A DNA stretch of 64,000 nt from JAWXBK01 sp034439975 (GTDB lineage Bacteria; Pseudomonadota; Alphaproteobacteria; Dongiales; Dongiaceae), in contig JAWXBK010000110.1 of NCBI GenBank assembly GCA_034439975.1, forward strand, positions 23,677 to 87,676, given 5' to 3'. Both the position numbers and the translations under genes were made by a program. Positions 26,207 through 34,674 of the stretch are shown here, piece by piece. Each line of letters starts with the position of its first letter. Position 1 is the first letter of the stretch. A model generated the notes under the pieces. That model searched no databases. It was not told where the DNA came from and saw only the letters and a list, made by a program, of their open reading frames with translations.

Positions 26207-28154
26207 CAATGGCATCGATGAACAGCTCACCGCCGCTGCCATCGGTAATCGTCCGGTTCTGAACCTCGACCTTGACTTCAGGTGCGACGGAGCCCGCCCG
26301 CGATGCGCGTTCTTGCGCCTGTTCCGATGCAGTTTCCTGCGCAAAGCTGATGGCGTCGCTGAGGTTTCTGAAGTCGCGAACGCCGGTCGCGAGATGCAGT
26401 CGAAACAGCCCCTGCGATGGCGAGGTGATCAGAAGCTGCACCTTCTGGCGGATACTGGCAACCGCTGCACCGATCGCATTGGCGACATCGGCGCCTTTGG
26501 GCAGAATGAGCTCCGCATCGAGGCGGCGCGCAACATCCGGATAGTAGGTAGCCGCTGGCGCGCCGACGGCAACCAGCGCCTGGCGCAGTTTCAGGTCGAC
26601 ATTGAGCATGTGATGGGCATTTGAACGTTCTGCGCCGAGCGCTTGTCGGACCAACAGTGCACCGCCCTCACCCCAGGCCGTCCGTCGCAGTCCAAACTGC
26701 TCTGCAAACAAGGTTTCGACGATGACCTCAGCGGACTGATAGACCACGCGATCGTAGACACGTTGCGCGAGCAACACCGGATCTTCGGTCCGCAGGTTGC
26801 CGCCGCGAACCGCCAACACAAAGCCGGCAACCGCCGCATCGCGCGACCATGAATCGTGGAGGCCTAATACATGGGCCGCATCGCTGGGCGTAATGCCGGC
26901 GGCGCCGACCAGGCCGCGCGCGATGAGACGGTCGATCGCGGCAGGATCGGCGGGGCTTTGGATGATTTCCGCCATAGAGGTCGGGGAAACGGGCAACCGA
27001 TCGAGAATGCGGCGTCCGATCCGGCTCACCTGTTGCAGGGAAGCGGGATTGATGTCCCGGCGCCAGATGAAGCGCCCTTCATAGGGCATGGCGTCAGACG
27101 ACCCGGCCGCGCGCAGGAGCGACGTCGCAACATGCGGATCTTTGGTTGCGAGAAGCGATAGCGGCATCACGCGACGCGGCCCCAAAGTCAGCGCACCGTC
27201 TTCAAAGAACACGGCCTCGCTGTCTCCGCCCAGCCCGTAGCTATGGACGGCAATCGCTTCGGTCATCGTTCGCCAGCCGCCAACGGTTGCGCCATTGGGA
27301 TCGACCGCCGGCAACCCTTCGCGCAGCAGTGCGATGTCCGTGGTAGTGCCACCGATGTCGGCGATCACGGCATCGCGGCGGCCCGATAAATAATAGGCGC
27401 CGATGGCACTGGCCGCGGGCCCAGAGAGGATGGTCTCGACCGGGCGCTCCATGGCCAGCTCCGCCGACATCATCGAGCCGTCGCCGCGAACGATCATCAA
27501 CGGCGCGTTGACGCCCCGCGCATCGAGGATCGAACGGACGGCCTGGATCAGACGTGCGATGCGCGAAATGAGGCGGGCGTTCAGCAGCGTCGTCAAAGCG
27601 CGGCGCGGTGCATCGAGCTTCGAGGTCAGCTCGTGGCCGCATGTAACGGGATGATGGGAGAGCTCGCGGATGATGGCGCGCGCACGATGCTCATGCGTGG
27701 GATTGCGAACGGAAAAGTAACTGGATACGGCAAACGCTTCGACGGATGGCGCATGTTCCCGCACCGCAGCGCGGAGCGCCTGTTCATCCAACGGCGCCTG
27801 CTCGTCACCCGACGGGCTATGGCCACCGCCGATCATGACGACCGGGCTACCCGCTGCCGCCTCGCTCAATCCTGCACGACCCATCGCTGCGCTGTCGTAT
27901 CCGATCAGAACAAGGCAGGCAGGCGCACTGACGCCTTCGACCAGCGCGTTTGTAGCCAGCGTCGTCGACAACGCGACGAGATCGACCGCGAGGCCGGTTT
28001 CCGGGGCAATACGATCGATCGCGGCCCCGATCCCCTGGGCAAGATCGTCGTGGGTCGTCAGCGCCTTTGCAGAGCTGAGAACGCCGCGCTGTCGATCGAG
28101 CAAGACGGCATCGGTGTATGTCCCGCCGGTATCGAGGCCCAGTAAAACCGTCAA
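26178..28154 (-). CDS. Hydantoinase/oxoprolinase A-type protein
   Basis: A 658-residue protein of the HyuA family (sugar-kinase-like ATPase half of ATP-dependent hydantoinases, N-methylhydantoinases and acetone carboxylase-like enzymes). The N-terminus LLGLDTGGTYTDAVLLD and the middle VIADIGGTTTDIALL are the two phosphate-binding repeats; ETILSGPAASAIGA is also typical. These enzymes normally need a HyuB partner, which is not adjacent. The start codon is TTG at 28154, preceded by GAGG. It converges with the hydrolase gene with a 29-bp antisense 3' overlap. Substrate is unknown. Confidence 0.8.
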   Translation of the reverse strand: MTVLLGLDTGGTYTDAVLLDRQRGVLSSAKALTTHDDLAQGIGAAIDRIAPETGLAVDLVALSTTLATNALVEGVSAPACLVLIGYDSAAMGRAGLSEAAAGSPVVMIGGGHSPSGDEQAPLDEQALRAAVREHAPSVEAFAVSSYFSVRNPTHEHRARAIIRELSHHPVTCGHELTSKLDAPRRALTTLLNARLISRIARLIQAVRSILDARGVNAPLMIVRGDGSMMSAELAMERPVETILSGPAASAIGAYYLSGRRDAVIADIGGTTTDIALLREGLPAVDPNGATVGGWRTMTEAIAVHSYGLGGDSEAVFFEDGALTLGPRRVMPLSLLATKDPHVATSLLRAAGSSDAMPYEGRFIWRRDINPASLQQVSRIGRRILDRLPVSPTSMAEIIQSPADPAAIDRLIARGLVGAAGITPSDAAHVLGLHDSWSRDAAVAGFVLAVRGGNLRTEDPVLLAQRVYDRVVYQSAEVIVETLFAEQFGLRRTAWGEGGALLVRQALGAERSNAHHMLNVDLKLRQALVAVGAPAATYYPDVARRLDAELILPKGADVANAIGAAVASIRQKVQLLITSPSQGLFRLHLATGVRDFRNLSDAISFAQETASEQAQERASRAGSVAPEVKVEVQNRTITDGSGGELFIDAIVTATATGDA

Positions 28155-28444
28155 TGTAAGCCTCGTGTTCCTGCGGCTATCTCGGCGATGAGCATAACGA
28201 CGATGCGAAACAGTCGATATCCATAGTCAGCAGCCGCGGTTCCAAAAGATGCACAGCGTCTCTATAGTCGCCTTCGCCATTCAGGCAGGCGACGTGGCAG
28301 CGCGTGTTCCGGGTGATGCGGTCGCTGTAATCTGGTCGGCGACACCTCAACGGGCGCGCCCCCTGCCCGTCGACCCGGGCAGAAACTAGGCGGATCGGCA
28401 GCGATGGACAAGAAGCGCGATGCGGCGGGGTGTAACCTTATCCG
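28155..28444. other. Gap between hydantoinase A and DUF1491 genes
   Basis: About 290 bp, divergent genes on each side, so it should contain two promoters. I found no gene or structured RNA I could name, only the GC-rich stretch near 28330-28390 with no clear fold. Confidence 0.35.
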
Positions 28445-28798
28445 ATGAGTGACAGGCTCGACACGCATTACTGGCTTACTGCGTACCTGCGCCGCTGTTC
28501 GATCGAAGGCATTCCTGCTCATGTCCGGTATAGCGGCGATCGCTCGCGGGGTAGCGTCATCCTGAAAATCGCCCATGTACCTACGGATACCTGCCGACTT
28601 CTGGTCGAAGTGATCGATCCCGGCGGGCAGCAAGCATGGATGATCGCAGGCACGGATCGTTGTACCCACGCCGAAGCGGATGCGTATATCGAGCGCGCCC
28701 GACATCGGGATCCGGATATCTGGATTCTGGAGGTCGAAGACCGGCTTGAAAATCATCCCCTGGACGGCCGCCTGATCACAGTGGGTGCCGCGCGTTGA
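28445..28798 (+). CDS. DUF1491 family protein
   Basis: A 117-residue protein beginning MSDRLDTHYWLTAYLRRCSI. The pattern YLRRxxxxGxPAxVRxxGDxxxGxVxL, then RLLVEVIDPGG and DPDIWILEVEDR, matches the alphaproteobacterial DUF1491 family, which has no known function. Alone on its strand between the divergent hydantoinase gene and tRNA-Phe. Confidence 0.75.
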   Translation: MSDRLDTHYWLTAYLRRCSIEGIPAHVRYSGDRSRGSVILKIAHVPTDTCRLLVEVIDPGGQQAWMIAGTDRCTHAEADAYIERARHRDPDIWILEVEDRLENHPLDGRLITVGAAR

Positions 28799-28834
28799 GC
28801 GAGGTACAGCAGCGCCCACATGTTCGGGAGGCGG

Positions 28835-28910
28835 TGGTGCCCAGGGCCGGAATCGAACCAGCGACACGCGGATTTTCAATCCGCTGCTCTACCAACTGAG
28901 CTACCTGGGC
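28835..28910 (-). tRNA. tRNA-Phe (GAA)
   Basis: On the minus strand acceptor arm GCCCAGG (28910-28904) pairs with CCTGGGC (28845-28839) and ACCA is encoded (28838-28835). The D-arm has AGCTCAGTTGGTAGAGC, the anticodon stem GCGGA/TCCGC encloses TTGAAAA with anticodon GAA, and the T-arm has GGTTCGATTCC. It is the last element of the minus-strand cluster headed by murA. Confidence 0.97.
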
Positions 28911-28974
28911 GCCGTATGAACCGGCCGGCTTATAGTGAAATCCCCCTACATTGTCCAGCAATCGGCAGGCTCTT

Positions 28975-29205
28975 TTAACGGTCTCCCTCGTCGCCATCGT
29001 CGCCCGTGTCTTCCGAACCCTCGGCGGGCTCCTGTGTCGGAATGCGGTACTGATTGGTCAGCCATCGGCCGAGATCGATATCCGCGCATTTCGAGGTGCA
29101 GAACGGACGAAATCGCGCGACGGCGAGTTCGCCACAGATCGGGCAACCCTTGCCGCTGCGGCCGGCGCGCGCGGTCTTCCGAGCGGGTTTGGCGGAAGCG
29201 CTCAT
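28975..29205 (-). CDS. yacG: DNA gyrase inhibitor YacG
   Basis: A 76-residue zinc protein with GCPICGELAVARFRPFCTSK then CADIDLGRWL: two CxxC-like Cys pairs, as in YacG. YacG binds GyrB and inhibits gyrase. It follows rng by a 4-bp ATGA overlap and has an acidic C-terminal tail (SEDTGDDGDEGD). Order maf-rng-yacG is common in alphaproteobacteria. Confidence 0.93.
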   Translation of the reverse strand: MSASAKPARKTARAGRSGKGCPICGELAVARFRPFCTSKCADIDLGRWLTNQYRIPTQEPAEGSEDTGDDGDEGDR

Positions 29206-30329
29206 AGCCCCCCGGTTAGCGCGTCCAACCCTTCGACTTCAAGCCCCCGCGCTCGCGCGCGGTCGATCGAAAATGCGTCGTAAAGGTCCGGGCCGAGATG
29301 ACGTCGCCCGATTTCGACCAATCCCAGAGGCGACATCCCGCCCACCCACGGTTCGGCCGGATCGATTGCCATTGCCGCCTGGAGATTGCCCGCAATCGTG
29401 CGCCGGCGGCCCGATGCACGCATACCCATGAAATCGATCACGATGTTGCCTGAGAGATTAAGAAGCCGAATGAGTCGCACGATCTCGGGGACGGCGGCCT
29501 CATTGATCTGATAGGCGAGCCGTTCCTCGCCCGAGGAATGCATGCGAGCCCCGGCATTGATATCGATCGCGGTCAGCGTTTCGCCCGGTTCAACCAACAG
29601 CGCGCCACCCCCGGTGAGATGTTGCTCCGGCTCCAGTGCATCCCGCAGGGCGTCCACGATATCCGTCCGGCGAAACCGCCAGTCGCGTTCGGGCTCAAAA
29701 TCGACCTGTATCGGTGAAGCGACAGGTCCGGACGAACTTCGCTCGCTCCAGCGTTCCGCCATCGTGCGACTATCGCAACGCATGGTCGACGACGCGGCTT
29801 CGGGAAATCGCATCAACAAATCGGTGAGGCAATCATGCTGCCTCAGCAAAAGCTTCGGCGCCGCCGCAGCATCGGCCGCCGCGATCAAGGCGCCCACTCG
29901 CGCCGCCAGTAGCGTCCTCTCGTCTGCCCCCGATACATCTGCGGGGCCAGCCAGATCTGGCTCGGTTCGTCCGACTCCATCCACCCAGAAGATGTCGACG
30001 CCGGATGTTCCATCTTGCAACCGGATCCGGTCGGAAACTTTAGCCATCTTGCTGCCGCGTCCACCGCGACGCACCTGGACCAGTAACCGCGCGCCGATCG
30101 TCGGAAGGCGCCGGTCCCGCGGCAGATCGAGCAATGCCGACTCATCTCCAGCGAGCATCACCGTGGCGAAACCGGTTGCCTTGTTGATGTGGCGAAGGAC
30201 CGCCGCATGGACGTCGCCAAAGCGAGCCACCGTCCCCGTCGGTTCGACTGAGTAACCGACAAGCTTCCCGTGATCGAGGAACGCGGCCCAGTGGCGCGGC
30301 GTCATGACGCTGCAATAAACCGCGAGCAT
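29202..30329 (-). CDS. rng: Short ribonuclease E/G family protein
   Basis: A 375-residue RNase E/G-type endoribonuclease. The catalytic core has the two metal-binding aspartates in TAIDINAGAR and NIVIDFMGM, as in RNase G/E. It is clearly shorter than E. coli RNase G (489 aa): the S1-like region (residues 40-95) is degenerate and the zinc-link and small domains are missing. This short form is usual in alphaproteobacteria next to maf and yacG. Start at 30329 (MLAVYCSVMTPR) overlaps the maf stop by TGATG, so translation is coupled. Function on rRNA or mRNA is inferred from the family. Confidence 0.78.
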   Translation of the reverse strand: MLAVYCSVMTPRHWAAFLDHGKLVGYSVEPTGTVARFGDVHAAVLRHINKATGFATVMLAGDESALLDLPRDRRLPTIGARLLVQVRRGGRGSKMAKVSDRIRLQDGTSGVDIFWVDGVGRTEPDLAGPADVSGADERTLLAARVGALIAAADAAAAPKLLLRQHDCLTDLLMRFPEAASSTMRCDSRTMAERWSERSSSGPVASPIQVDFEPERDWRFRRTDIVDALRDALEPEQHLTGGGALLVEPGETLTAIDINAGARMHSSGEERLAYQINEAAVPEIVRLIRLLNLSGNIVIDFMGMRASGRRRTIAGNLQAAMAIDPAEPWVGGMSPLGLVEIGRRHLGPDLYDAFSIDRARARGLEVEGLDALTGGL

Positions 30330-30931
30330 CAGCGCCCGAGAATTGGCCAGCTCAGTCCGCCGAGCAGTGCCGCCGTCTCGAAGAGCGGCAGTCCCACAAC
30401 ATTGGAGTATGAGCCGTTGATCCGCCGAACGAACATCTCCGCTGCGCCCTGGATCGCATAGGATCCCGCCTTGCCTTGCCACTCGCCGGAATCGATATAG
30501 GCGGAAATCTCAGCCTCCTGCAGCTGCTTGAAGCTTACCGCCGTCGTTGCGATACGCAATCCGGACCGGCCGTCCGGGGCAGTGCAGGCGACCGCGGTAA
30601 TGACGCGATGGCGTCGACCGGACAGGAGGGCAAGGTGGCGTCGCGCCATCGCCTCGTCGTCGGGTTTTCCCAATATCCGGCGCCCCAGTGCCACCACTGT
30701 ATCGGCGGCGAGCACAAATGAATCGGGAAACCGCGGCTTGATGCTGGTGAGTTTTTCCAGGGCCAGCCGACGCGCCATCGCCGGCGGCAACTCGCCTTTG
30801 GCCGGTATCTCTTCGAGATCGGCGCCGATGATCTCGTCGGGCACAATTCCGATCCGACGCAGCAATTCGGCGCGACGCGGCGATTGCGAGGCCAGAACGA
30901 AGTGCCGGCGGTTCGTGGCGGCCTCCGTCAT
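30329..30931 (-). CDS. maf: Maf-like nucleotide pyrophosphatase
   Basis: A 200-residue house-cleaning nucleotide pyrophosphatase with VLASQSPRRAELLRRIGI, LAADTVVALG, GRRHRVITAV and GSYAIQGAAEMFVRRINGSY, all Maf signatures; the family hydrolyses dTTP/UTP or modified m7GTP-like bases. Start at 30931 (MTEAATNRRHFVLASQSP) is the best ATG. Follows infA by 16 bp and overlaps rng. Confidence 0.92.
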   Translation of the reverse strand: MTEAATNRRHFVLASQSPRRAELLRRIGIVPDEIIGADLEEIPAKGELPPAMARRLALEKLTSIKPRFPDSFVLAADTVVALGRRILGKPDDEAMARRHLALLSGRRHRVITAVACTAPDGRSGLRIATTAVSFKQLQEAEISAYIDSGEWQGKAGSYAIQGAAEMFVRRINGSYSNVVGLPLFETAALLGGLSWPILGR

Positions 30932-30947
30932 CGGATTCCTGAGGATG

Positions 30948-31166
30948 CTACTTGAAGCGGAACGTGATGCGGCCCTTGCTGAGATCATAGGGCGTCATCT
31001 CAACGTTGACGCGATCACCGACCAGTACGCGGATACGATTCTTCCGCATCTTTCCCGACGTATGCGCCAGGACCATGTGTTCGTTGTCGAGCTTTACGCG
31101 AAACATCGCATTGGGCAGCAGTTCAACCACCGTGCCGGAGAACTCGATCAGATCCTCCTTGGCCAT
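30948..31166 (-). CDS. infA: Translation initiation factor IF-1
   Basis: A 72-residue protein with the S1/OB fold (MAKEDLIEFSGTVVELLPNA, KLDNEHMVLAHTSGKMRKNR, VLVGDRVNVEMTPYDLSKGR), full family length. A strong AAGGAGGAT lies 5 nt before the ATG. IF-1 occupies the ribosomal A site during initiation. Located between the LMW phosphatase and maf genes as in many alphaproteobacteria. Confidence 0.97.
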   Translation of the reverse strand: MAKEDLIEFSGTVVELLPNAMFRVKLDNEHMVLAHTSGKMRKNRIRVLVGDRVNVEMTPYDLSKGRITFRFK

Positions 31167-31274
31167 CTATCCTCCTTGGTTTCATAGGGCCGGGGCAGCC
31201 GGCAAGGCCCCACCAGAACCCTACGGGCGCTTCTTATACGCCAAACGGCCCCATTGGAATACCGACCCCCGGGC

Positions 31275-31718
31275 CTAAACCGTGGGCGCGCCGACATGGG
31301 GAAATCGGGTGCGGATCCGATCGTCGAGCCAGTCCCGCACATCCCGATAGGCGTCCAGACGAATTTCGCGGCTTCCTTCGATCACGCTCGGATCGAAGGT
31401 ATGCCAGAACTCCACATCGCAGGCCATGGTTCGAGTCAGTTCGAGCGCCTTGTGATGCGCTTCGGGAGATAACGAAATGATGAGATCGAAGGATGTGTCC
31501 TCGAGCGTGTCGAAGCTCTTGGTTCGGTGCCGGGTCATGTCGATACCGACTTCGTCCATCACGGTGAGAACGAAAGGATCGATCTCGCCGGCACGGACCC
31601 CGACCGAGTCCACATAGATCCGACTGCCATGCATACGTTTCAACAACGCTTCTGCGAGCGGCGAGCGAATGGCATTCAGGGTGCAACAGAAGAGGACGCT
31701 GGAGGGGAAGCCGGCCAT
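31275..31718 (-). CDS. Low-molecular-weight phosphotyrosine phosphatase / arsenate-reductase-like protein
   Basis: A 147-residue protein whose P-loop CTLNAIRSPLAEAL (C-x5-R) and DPFVLTVMDEVGIDMTRHRT match the LMW-PTPase/ArsC superfamily; the conserved DP pair near residue 115 reads TFDPSV. AAGGAG is 5 nt before the ATG. It sits in the conserved infA cluster, where this gene is commonly found without an arsenic operon, so phosphatase rather than arsenate reduction is my guess. Confidence 0.82.
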   Translation of the reverse strand: MAGFPSSVLFCCTLNAIRSPLAEALLKRMHGSRIYVDSVGVRAGEIDPFVLTVMDEVGIDMTRHRTKSFDTLEDTSFDLIISLSPEAHHKALELTRTMACDVEFWHTFDPSVIEGSREIRLDAYRDVRDWLDDRIRTRFPHVGAPTV

Positions 31719-31728
31719 GACGGCTCCT

Positions 31729-32232
31729 TCAGCCCTTGATGTGCAGGACGCAGATCAGGGTGAAGAGGCGGCGCGCCGTATCGAGATCGAGCTCGATCTT
31801 GCCTTCGAGACGTTGCCGGAGAAGCTCGGAACCCTCATTGTGCAACGCGCGGCGCCCCATATCGATCGCTTCGATCTGGGAAGGAGAGGCCGTTCGGATG
31901 GCAGAGAAATAGCTTTCGCAGACCTGGAAGTAATCCTTCACGATCATGCGGAATGGCGTGAGGGCGAGCGCGATCCTGCGTCGGGGCTGTTCTTCCGTAT
32001 CGCGCGCATCGAAGATCAGGCGATTTTCTTCGATCGAGAGATGGAGGCTGTACGGCCCTGCTTCGTCGCCGAACAATCGGAAACTGTTATCTTCGATCAG
32101 GTCATAGATTGCGACGGCGCGCTCATGCTCCACCTCGGCGCTGCGCCGGACGACAGACCGCTCATCCAGTGTGATCTTTGCGATGCGGCTGGCGGATTGT
32201 GCGTCACCCGACATCGCGACCGGGACCGTCAT
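31729..32232 (-). CDS. UPF0262 family protein
   Basis: A 167-residue conserved alphaproteobacterial protein: IAKITLDERS, EVEHERAVAIYDLIEDNSF, DEAGPYSLHLSIEENRLIFD and LTPFRMIVKDYFQVCESYF are family marks. Function is unknown. It overlaps the 3' end of hisD by 29 bp if the ATG at 32232 is used; an ATG at 32214 is equally possible since neither has a strong ribosome-binding site. It ends 10 bp before the phosphatase gene. Confidence 0.82.
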   Translation of the reverse strand: MTVPVAMSGDAQSASRIAKITLDERSVVRRSAEVEHERAVAIYDLIEDNSFRLFGDEAGPYSLHLSIEENRLIFDARDTEEQPRRRIALALTPFRMIVKDYFQVCESYFSAIRTASPSQIEAIDMGRRALHNEGSELLRQRLEGKIELDLDTARRLFTLICVLHIKG

Positions 32233-33526
32233 TATGATGGCGCAGGCGCAGCGCCGCCGCTCGCGCATGGCCTTCGAGACCTTCGGAATGAGCCAGCACG
32301 ATGGCCGGCATTGCCAGGGCCGCGAAACTGTTTGGCCCGCATTCGAGGATCGAGGTCCGCTTCAGAAAATCATGGACGCCGAGGCCCGACGAAAACCGTG
32401 CGGCGCCCGACGTCGGCAGGACATGATTCGGACCCCCGACATAGTCGCCCAGAGTCTCCGGCGTCCAGCGTCCGAGAAAGATCGCGCCTGCATGTCGAAT
32501 TTCCGCCGCCATGTCGCTCGGGTTCTCGACGGCCAGCTCAAGATGCTCCGGTGCGATCCGATTGACCAGTTCGACAGCACCGGCCCGATCGCGCGAAATG
32601 ACGATCGCGCCGTTCCTTTCCCACGAAGTGCGGGCGATATCGGCACGAGTCATTCCTTTGAGGAGGCGTTCGACCGCATCGCCGACCGCCGCGGCAAACG
32701 AGACATCGTCCGTAATCAAGATTGCCTGGGCATTCACATCATGCTCGGCTTGCGAAAGCAGGTCGGCCGCCATCCAGTCCGGGTTGTTCGTTGCATCGGC
32801 AACAATGGTGATCTCGGATGGCCCGGCAATGGTATCGATACCAACGCGACCGAACACCGATTTCTTCGCTGCGGCCACGTAGATGTTTCCCGGCCCGACG
32901 ATCTTGTCGACCGGCCGGATGGTTTCCGTACCGAAGGCCAACGCTGCAATGGCCTGCGCGCCGCCGATCCCGTAGATCTCCGAAACGCCGGCAATTTGTG
33001 CGGCGGCGAAGACCGCAGGGTTTGCCAGACCGTCCGGTGTCGGCACCGTCATGGCGATGCGGGTAACGCCAGCGACGCAAGCCGGAATGGCGTTCATCAA
33101 CACCGAACTGGGATAGGCGGCGGTGCCGCCGGGAACATAGATGCCGGCGGAATCGACCGGGCGCCATCGTGCGCCGAGCCGTACGCCCACCTCGTCGACA
33201 TAATCCAGATCGACCGGCAGAAGCGCCTGATGATAGCGGCGGATGCGCTCGGCAGCGAATGTGAGGGCTTCGCGTATCTCCGCGTCGCAGCGAGCGGCCA
33301 GTGAGGCGATATCCGCCTCGGAAAATCGCAACCCCGCCACCGCGATCTCGTGGCGGTCGAACTCTCTGGTAAATCGAACGAGCGCTGCGTCGCCTTCCCG
33401 GCGAACCGTCGCGATGATCTCGGCAACGGTCGCATCGACAGCCGACAGATCGTCATGCTCGCGGACCAGCAGCGCTTCAAATGATCGCGAAAAATCCGGA
33501 TCAGACTGATGCAGAACGCGGGTCAT
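32204..33526 (-). CDS. hisD: Histidinol dehydrogenase
   Basis: A 440-residue zinc enzyme for the last two steps of histidine synthesis (histidinol to histidine). Family segments are AGIYVPGGTAAYPSSVLMNA, GNIYVAAAKKSVFG, AGPSEITIVAD, QAEHDVNAQAILIT and GPNHVLPTSGAARFSSGL. The ATG at 33526 lies inside hisG with a 26-bp overlap, typical of coupled genes. Confidence 0.96.
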   Translation of the reverse strand: MTRVLHQSDPDFSRSFEALLVREHDDLSAVDATVAEIIATVRREGDAALVRFTREFDRHEIAVAGLRFSEADIASLAARCDAEIREALTFAAERIRRYHQALLPVDLDYVDEVGVRLGARWRPVDSAGIYVPGGTAAYPSSVLMNAIPACVAGVTRIAMTVPTPDGLANPAVFAAAQIAGVSEIYGIGGAQAIAALAFGTETIRPVDKIVGPGNIYVAAAKKSVFGRVGIDTIAGPSEITIVADATNNPDWMAADLLSQAEHDVNAQAILITDDVSFAAAVGDAVERLLKGMTRADIARTSWERNGAIVISRDRAGAVELVNRIAPEHLELAVENPSDMAAEIRHAGAIFLGRWTPETLGDYVGGPNHVLPTSGAARFSSGLGVHDFLKRTSILECGPNSFAALAMPAIVLAHSEGLEGHARAAALRLRHHNDGPGRDVG

Positions 33527-34199
33527 TGGCCGCAGCCCGAAAGCGGGCGATGAGAGGATTGATAAAGCCCGGGTTCAACTTCAGCGCCGTCCGGTTGACG
33601 ATAAGCTGAGCGCTCACATCGGCAATCTGTTCGATTTCCTGCAGCCCGTTCGCCGCCAGTGTGCGTCCGGTATCGACCAGATCGACGATGCGGTCGCACA
33701 GATCGAGCTGCGGGGCGAGTTCCATCGCACCGCTGAGCACGACGCACTCGGCCTGGACGCCCCGCCCTGCAAAATGGCGGCGCGTCTGTTGGGGATACTT
33801 GGTTGCGACCCGGATATGGCTCCAGCGTCCGGGATCGTCGTTGTGAAAGAGTTGGGTCGGTTCCGCCACCACCAGCCGACAGCGCGCAATGCCAAGATCG
33901 ACGGGCGCATAAATTTCCTGATACCCGAACTCGTCGATCACATCGCTGCCGGCGATCCCGATCTGAGCGGCACCGAAGGCCACATAGGTTGCGACATCAA
34001 AGGCCCTGACCCGGACGACATCCAGCGTCGGAACATTCGTGTGGAAGCGCAGCGCACGAGAGGCCTCGTCGTACAGCGCGGCATCGGGCTCGATGCCGAC
34101 AGCCGCCAGCAATGGCGCTATCTCTCTAAGGATCCGCCCCTTCGGCAGCGCCAACACATAACCGGTAGCTGTCGCTTCTGATTCGACGGCGGCCATCAT
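33501..34199 (-). CDS. hisG: ATP phosphoribosyltransferase, short form
   Basis: A 232-residue catalytic subunit for the first step of histidine synthesis. Motifs are LALPKGRILREIAPLL, GIAGSDVIDEFG and the PRPP-binding DLVDTGRTLAANGL. Short-form HisG lacks the C-terminal regulatory domain and normally works with HisZ, which is not in this window. Starts with ATGATGG at the DUF2948 stop (34196), overlapping by 4 bp. Confidence 0.95.
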   Translation of the reverse strand: MMAAVESEATATGYVLALPKGRILREIAPLLAAVGIEPDAALYDEASRALRFHTNVPTLDVVRVRAFDVATYVAFGAAQIGIAGSDVIDEFGYQEIYAPVDLGIARCRLVVAEPTQLFHNDDPGRWSHIRVATKYPQQTRRHFAGRGVQAECVVLSGAMELAPQLDLCDRIVDLVDTGRTLAANGLQEIEQIADVSAQLIVNRTALKLNPGFINPLIARFRAAANDPRSASV

Positions 34200-34669
34200 A
34201 CTCCGCCCGCGCCCTCATGCTTTGGGCGCCAGACCGTCGGCCAAGGCTCATCCATATCTACAACCCGGCACGCAATCCCATCGGTATCCAGCCGGATCGT
34301 CGCGGCACCGGAAAAAATCAGAACAATACCGTCCTTTTCGGCCGCGATCGTCAACAAATTAAGAATTCGATTACGATCCTGCCGGTCGATGCCGCGCATC
34401 CTGATCGATCGAACCCGATCGAATGCGACACCGCTATGGACCCGCTGATGCATTTTGGTTGACGCAAAGCGGCGATCCTTGCCGGCCGAATCCGCACCAC
34501 TTTCGTCAGCCTCGTCTTCCCATTTGAAGCGATTGACCAGAATCGCGAACCGGGTTTCATCGGCAAAGAACTGCAGATCGCCGATGCGCACCAGCCCATC
34601 CTGCAGACAGGCGGCAATCACCTGCAGATCCTCGGCATCCTTGGCAACCAGTGTGAATTTTTCGGCCAT
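34196..34669 (-). CDS. DUF2948 family protein
   Basis: A 157-residue conserved protein with LVAKDAEDLQVIAACLQDGL, ILVNRFKWE, RVHSGVAFDRVRSIRMRGID and NLLTIAAEKDGIVLIFSGAA, which are characteristic of DUF2948, an alphaproteobacterial family of unknown function usually found between murA and hisG as here. Start at 34669 (MAEKFTLVAKD). Lies 5 bp downstream of murA and overlaps hisG by 4 bp. Confidence 0.85.
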   Translation of the reverse strand: MAEKFTLVAKDAEDLQVIAACLQDGLVRIGDLQFFADETRFAILVNRFKWEDEADESGADSAGKDRRFASTKMHQRVHSGVAFDRVRSIRMRGIDRQDRNRILNLLTIAAEKDGIVLIFSGAATIRLDTDGIACRVVDMDEPWPTVWRPKHEGAGGV

Positions 34670-34674
34670 TTTCC

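Noticed and set aside
28310..28400. GC-rich stretch that might be a structured small RNA such as 4.5S RNA
   Set aside because: The conserved SRP RNA motifs (GGAA tetraloop region with flanking internal loops) are not present.
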